Source: Rubripirellula sp.
Lineage (GTDB): Bacteria; Planctomycetota; Planctomycetia; Pirellulales; Pirellulaceae
Reading direction: 5' to 3'
DNA length: 64,000 nt
NCBI GenBank assembly: GCA_012270065.1
Contig: JAAXJB010000090.1
Coordinates: forward strand, 1-64,000
Under the pieces are notes generated by a model. That model saw only the letters and a program-made list of their open reading frames with translations, ran no database searches and was not told the DNA's origin. Both the position numbers and the translations under genes were made by a program. Shown one piece after another: positions 61,075 through 64,000 of the stretch (position 1 is its first letter; each line of letters starts with the position of its first letter).

Positions 61075-63648
61075 ATGAAGATGACTCCTCTCCTCCGAAT
61101 TTTTGCGTATCTGACCCTTCTGGTTGTGTTCACATCACAGTCGTGGGCCAACGAAGAGCAACGCAGCGTCCAACGTCCCAACATCGTTTTCATTCTGCTC
61201 GACAACGTGGGCAAGGACTGGTTGCGATGCTATGGAAGTCAGGAGAACCAGACGCCCAATATCGACAGACTCTGTAACACGGGAATGAAATTTCGCAATT
61301 TCTATGTCACACCTGTGTGTAGCACGACCCGTACCATGCTGCTGACAGGTCGATATCCATTTCGAACCGGTTGGCACACCCACCACGATTCAGCGATCTA
61401 CGGTGGCGGTTTTCTCGATTGGAACCGGGAAATCTGTTTCGCACGATTGTTGCGTGATGCGGGCTATCGGACCTGTATCTCCGGCAAATGGCAAATCAAT
61501 GATCTGTTCGATGCCCAGCAGGCGACTGCACTTGCAGATCATGGCTTTGAAGAACACTGCATCTGGCCCGAGGCCAAGCCCGGGCTCCCTGCACACAAGA
61601 AGCGTTACTGGGACCCCTATGTCATTCGCAATGGTCAGAAAATCGAAGCCGGTGGCAAATTCGGCCCTGATATCTTTACTGACCATTCAATTGACTTCAT
61701 GAAGCGCAACCGTGACAGGCCTTTTCTGATTTATCAATCTGCGATCCTGACCCACATCCCGGTCACGACCACTCCACTCAACCCCGATCCGAATGCCACT
61801 GTCCGGGAAAAGTTTGCCGGCATGGTGCGCTATGCAGACCACTTGATCGGCCGAATGGTAGGGACACTCACCGATCTGGGAATCCGTGACAACACTCTGA
61901 TCTTCATTGCTACTGACAACGGCACCGACAACGGTTCGGATCAAGGGATGGCAGAAAGCCTCGGTGGAATGCGTCATGGCCGAATCTCGGATGAGGGGAT
62001 CTACTCACTCGCCGAGCAGGGTATCAATATGCCGTTGATCGTCAATTGTCCGGGCTGGATCCGTGAGGCCTGCGAAAGTGATGCCTTACTGAACGCCGCA
62101 GATATCCTGCCGACTCTTGCCGATGTCACCGGCGCATCCATTCCCAAATCTCTTGAAATTGATGGCCTTAGCTTCGCTAACATTCTTCGCGAACAGAGCG
62201 ACAACTCGTGGACCCGACCATGGACCTTTACGCAATACGCCGAGGACCGCGTTGTTCGCGACCAAAGGTACAAACTCTACTCAAATGGAAGTTTCTTCGA
62301 CCTTGCCGTTGATCCTTCCGAACAAAGAGTGATTTCGCCCGACGCAGAGCAAAAATCCGAATCGAAGAGGCGACTGGAATTACAACGTGTTCTTGACGGA
62401 TTTCCTGAAAACAACCGTTGGCCTTGGGCGTTCCGGAGCATTTCGGCCCGCAAAGCACGTGCTGCGGCTGATGCGTCTCGCAGAGCAAAATGGATCACAA
62501 AGGACGTGATTCCACCTCCATCATTAGCATCATTCTTTGAGTGCCCAAACAACTACAGATCAAAGATGGGTGACTACCATTCACCGTTGGATTGGAAAAA
62601 TGGTTCTGTGGTGAGCACACCTCAACAGTGGCAAAAGAGACGCAAGGAAATCCTTGATACATGGCATAAGATCATGGGTCCATGGCCAGAACTGTTCACC
62701 GAACCGGCGTTTGAACAAATTGCAGTGTCACGCCGCGAAGACATCACGCAACGACAGTTGAAACTGGGAATCGGCATTGGTGGGGAAATGGTCGATGCCT
62801 TCATGTTGATCCCCGATGGCGACGGTCCATTTCCTGCAGTCGTCGTACCTTATTACGATGCCCAGACTGGGATTGGCAAAGGTATACCACTTCGAGATTT
62901 TGGCTGGCAATTGGCAAAACGTGGTTTTGTAACGCTGTCGATCGGGAAACCCAATTCAGGCGTGAACTTTGACAATCCGCGTGAAGCGGGCCACCGTGGA
63001 CAATACTTCGGAAGCGAAGAAAAGGTTGTCACAACGCAACCGTTATCAGCTCTTGCCTTCGCCGCTGCGAACGCTCACACGTTTCTGGCATCGCGACCTG
63101 AAGTCTATCCGGATCGGATCGGCATTGTCGGACATTCGTTCGGAGGCAAATGGTCACTGTTTGCATCATGTCTTCACGAAAAATTTGCATGTGCTGCCTG
63201 GTCAGACGCGGGGATTGTCTTCGACGAACGTGATCGCAGAAAAGAGAATCCGGGAGGTTCAGTGAATTACTGGGATCGGTGGTACCTCGGATTCACTTTG
63301 GGTGACCGGAATACCTCGAATCAATCACAGCGTTTTCGAAAACTACCCAGTGAAGGCGAACCGCGGACAGGATCGTACAAGGAATTAATCGAGGGAGGCC
63401 ATGATTTAGTCGAGTTGCATGCGTTGATGGCCCCGAGACCTCTGCTGGTTTCGGGTGGCACGGCTGATCGGCCCGAGCGTTGGGCGGCGCTAAATCACCT
63501 GATCGCTCTCAACAAAATGCTCGGATTCAAAAACCGTGTCGCGATGACCAATCGGGATACACACGCACCCAATGAAGAATCAAATGAACAGATCTACGAT
63601 TTTTTTGAATGGTGGCTGAAAGAAAAACCGGCCCAGACGGCTCCCTGA
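61075..63648 (+). CDS. Secreted sulfatase fused to alpha/beta hydrolase (esterase)
   Basis: 857 residues with a signal peptide (PLLRIFAYLTLLVVFTSQSWA). Residues about 33-420 are a sulfatase: RPNIVFILLDNVGKDW, the formylglycine site PVCSTTRTMLLTGR (Cys82), SGKWQ, and FIATDNGTDNG. The site is CxTxR rather than CxPxR or CxAxR. From about 495 there is an esterase of the acetyl-xylan-esterase/dienelactone-hydrolase-like type found alone in planctomycetes: YHSPLDWKNGSVVSTPQQW, GIVGHSFGGKW (nucleophile Ser688), GGTADRPERW (Asp798) and DTHAP (His830). Both catalytic sets are complete. The linker at 430-490 is basic and Ala-rich. It would remove sulfate and acyl groups from polysaccharides outside the cell. 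Confidence 0.9.
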   Translation: MKMTPLLRIFAYLTLLVVFTSQSWANEEQRSVQRPNIVFILLDNVGKDWLRCYGSQENQTPNIDRLCNTGMKFRNFYVTPVCSTTRTMLLTGRYPFRTGWHTHHDSAIYGGGFLDWNREICFARLLRDAGYRTCISGKWQINDLFDAQQATALADHGFEEHCIWPEAKPGLPAHKKRYWDPYVIRNGQKIEAGGKFGPDIFTDHSIDFMKRNRDRPFLIYQSAILTHIPVTTTPLNPDPNATVREKFAGMVRYADHLIGRMVGTLTDLGIRDNTLIFIATDNGTDNGSDQGMAESLGGMRHGRISDEGIYSLAEQGINMPLIVNCPGWIREACESDALLNAADILPTLADVTGASIPKSLEIDGLSFANILREQSDNSWTRPWTFTQYAEDRVVRDQRYKLYSNGSFFDLAVDPSEQRVISPDAEQKSESKRRLELQRVLDGFPENNRWPWAFRSISARKARAAADASRRAKWITKDVIPPPSLASFFECPNNYRSKMGDYHSPLDWKNGSVVSTPQQWQKRRKEILDTWHKIMGPWPELFTEPAFEQIAVSRREDITQRQLKLGIGIGGEMVDAFMLIPDGDGPFPAVVVPYYDAQTGIGKGIPLRDFGWQLAKRGFVTLSIGKPNSGVNFDNPREAGHRGQYFGSEEKVVTTQPLSALAFAAANAHTFLASRPEVYPDRIGIVGHSFGGKWSLFASCLHEKFACAAWSDAGIVFDERDRRKENPGGSVNYWDRWYLGFTLGDRNTSNQSQRFRKLPSEGEPRTGSYKELIEGGHDLVELHALMAPRPLLVSGGTADRPERWAALNHLIALNKMLGFKNRVAMTNRDTHAPNEESNEQIYDFFEWWLKEKPAQTAP

Positions 63649-63820
63649 AAACCCCCACATCTGTTGCCGTTACTCCAATGGCAAGTTGCGCGGGCATCCT
63701 CCCAGTGTGAGGTTAACTGTACGGCAACGTCAGGGCTGGATATGATTCTGAAATTCTGGATCACCGACAGTCCAAGGCGGGCTCCTTGTGTCGCGTGAAC
63801 ACCACCAAACTCCAGCAGCA

Positions 63821-64000
63821 ATGCGACCGAACCTGATGGATGGGAAAGAATCTGTCTCCTTCAAGTCACTGGTTAACGATGCGATCGTCCTCACTGGCCC
63901 CACTGCATCGGGAAAAAGTACGATAGCGATTGCCTTGGCACAACTGATCGACGGGGAAATTCTCTCACTCGATTCGATTGCCGTTTATCGTGGCATGGAT
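63821..64000 (+). CDS. miaA: tRNA dimethylallyltransferase, 3' part outside window
   Basis: The first 60 codons, cut by the window edge. The ATP-binding-type P-loop is [18 protein letters not shown], followed by [16 protein letters not shown], the conserved MiaA block. The gene adds a dimethylallyl group to A37 of tRNAs reading UNN codons. The ATG at 63821 or the ATG at 63836 could be the start. Ribosome-site support is weak for both. It does not belong to the sulfatase transcript, from which it is separated by 172 bp. Confidence 0.85.
   Translation, partial: MRPNLMDGKESVSFKSLVNDAIVLTGPTASGKSTIAIALAQLIDGEILSLDSIAVYRGMD

Noticed and set aside
1-64000. CRISPR arrays, rRNA/tRNA genes, insertion sequences and phage or integrase genes
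   Set aside because: Reading both strands, I saw no array of regularly spaced repeats, no transposase-like motifs and no rRNA blocks. A covariance-model scan could still reveal small RNAs.

Overview
The window looks like a chromosomal segment of a planctomycete (phylum Planctomycetota). The evidence is gene content. There are two DUF1501 proteins with twin-arginine-type leaders, DUF1549/DUF1553 proteins with a CxxCH motif, a secreted sulfatase, a ThuA-like protein, two secreted PQQ-type beta-propellers, a secreted FAD-dependent oxidoreductase, an MJ0042-type zinc-finger protein and an ECF sigma factor paired with a membrane anti-sigma protein. Base composition is moderate by eye (not computed). 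I found no rRNA, tRNA, CRISPR array, insertion sequence, prophage or integrase. Short operons alternate in direction, as in ordinary planctomycete backbone DNA.

Layout. 1-7.6 kb (+): a 5'-truncated MnmE-like GTPase, an isoaspartyl peptidase fused to a SnoaL/DUF4440-like domain, an RF-1-type GGQ protein, a secreted FAD oxidoreductase and a NosR-like flavin/iron-sulfur membrane protein. 7.7-11.1 kb (-): a small surface-glycan cluster (flippase, GT2 glycosyltransferase, FkbM methyltransferase). 11.3-19.6 kb (+): a DUF389 membrane protein, an unknown conserved-looking protein, an M32 carboxypeptidase, a zinc-finger membrane protein, a histone-deacetylase-family amidohydrolase and a ThuA-like protein. 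19.7-24.7 kb (-): an orphan MoxR ATPase, an M19 dipeptidase and a two-gene unit (old-yellow-enzyme-like plus DapA-like) with a divergent AraC regulator. 25.7-32.3 kb (mostly -): a PQQ propeller, a large secreted hydrolase, a sugar-phosphate-isomerase-like protein, a methyltransferase and a rhomboid protease, with a tiny DUF1289 gene on the + strand. 32.4-35 kb (+): DUF1501 and moaA.

35-40.7 kb (-) is the most distinctive block. A secreted DUF1549/DUF1553 protein, a DUF1501 protein, an ECF sigma factor and a membrane protein run in one direction. The last joins an anti-sigma-like cytoplasmic N-terminus, one membrane helix and a periplasmic DUF1549/DUF1553-like domain with a c-type heme motif. 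It could be a signalling unit in which a cytochrome-like domain is the sensor.

41-43.7 kb (-): a histidine-phosphatase homologue without its catalytic histidines, coupled to rpe, then an SDR-type epimerase. 44-53.7 kb: a large AsmA/TamB-like protein, a Gfo/Idh/MocA oxidoreductase, a second PQQ propeller, an alkaline phosphatase and RNase III. 53.8-56.2 kb (-): a TPR lipoprotein, a small secreted protein (each with a clear terminator) and an S4-domain protein. 56.4-64 kb (+): an enolase-superfamily enzyme, an Nramp-like transporter lacking the usual metal motifs, a PhyH-type dioxygenase, a GNAT acetyltransferase, an 857-residue sulfatase-esterase fusion, and the start of miaA, cut by the window edge.

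No known defence system or biosynthetic gene cluster is visible. The best candidates for something new are the heme-motif anti-sigma operon and the sulfatase-esterase fusion. Several proteins also keep their fold but have lost canonical catalytic or metal-binding residues.
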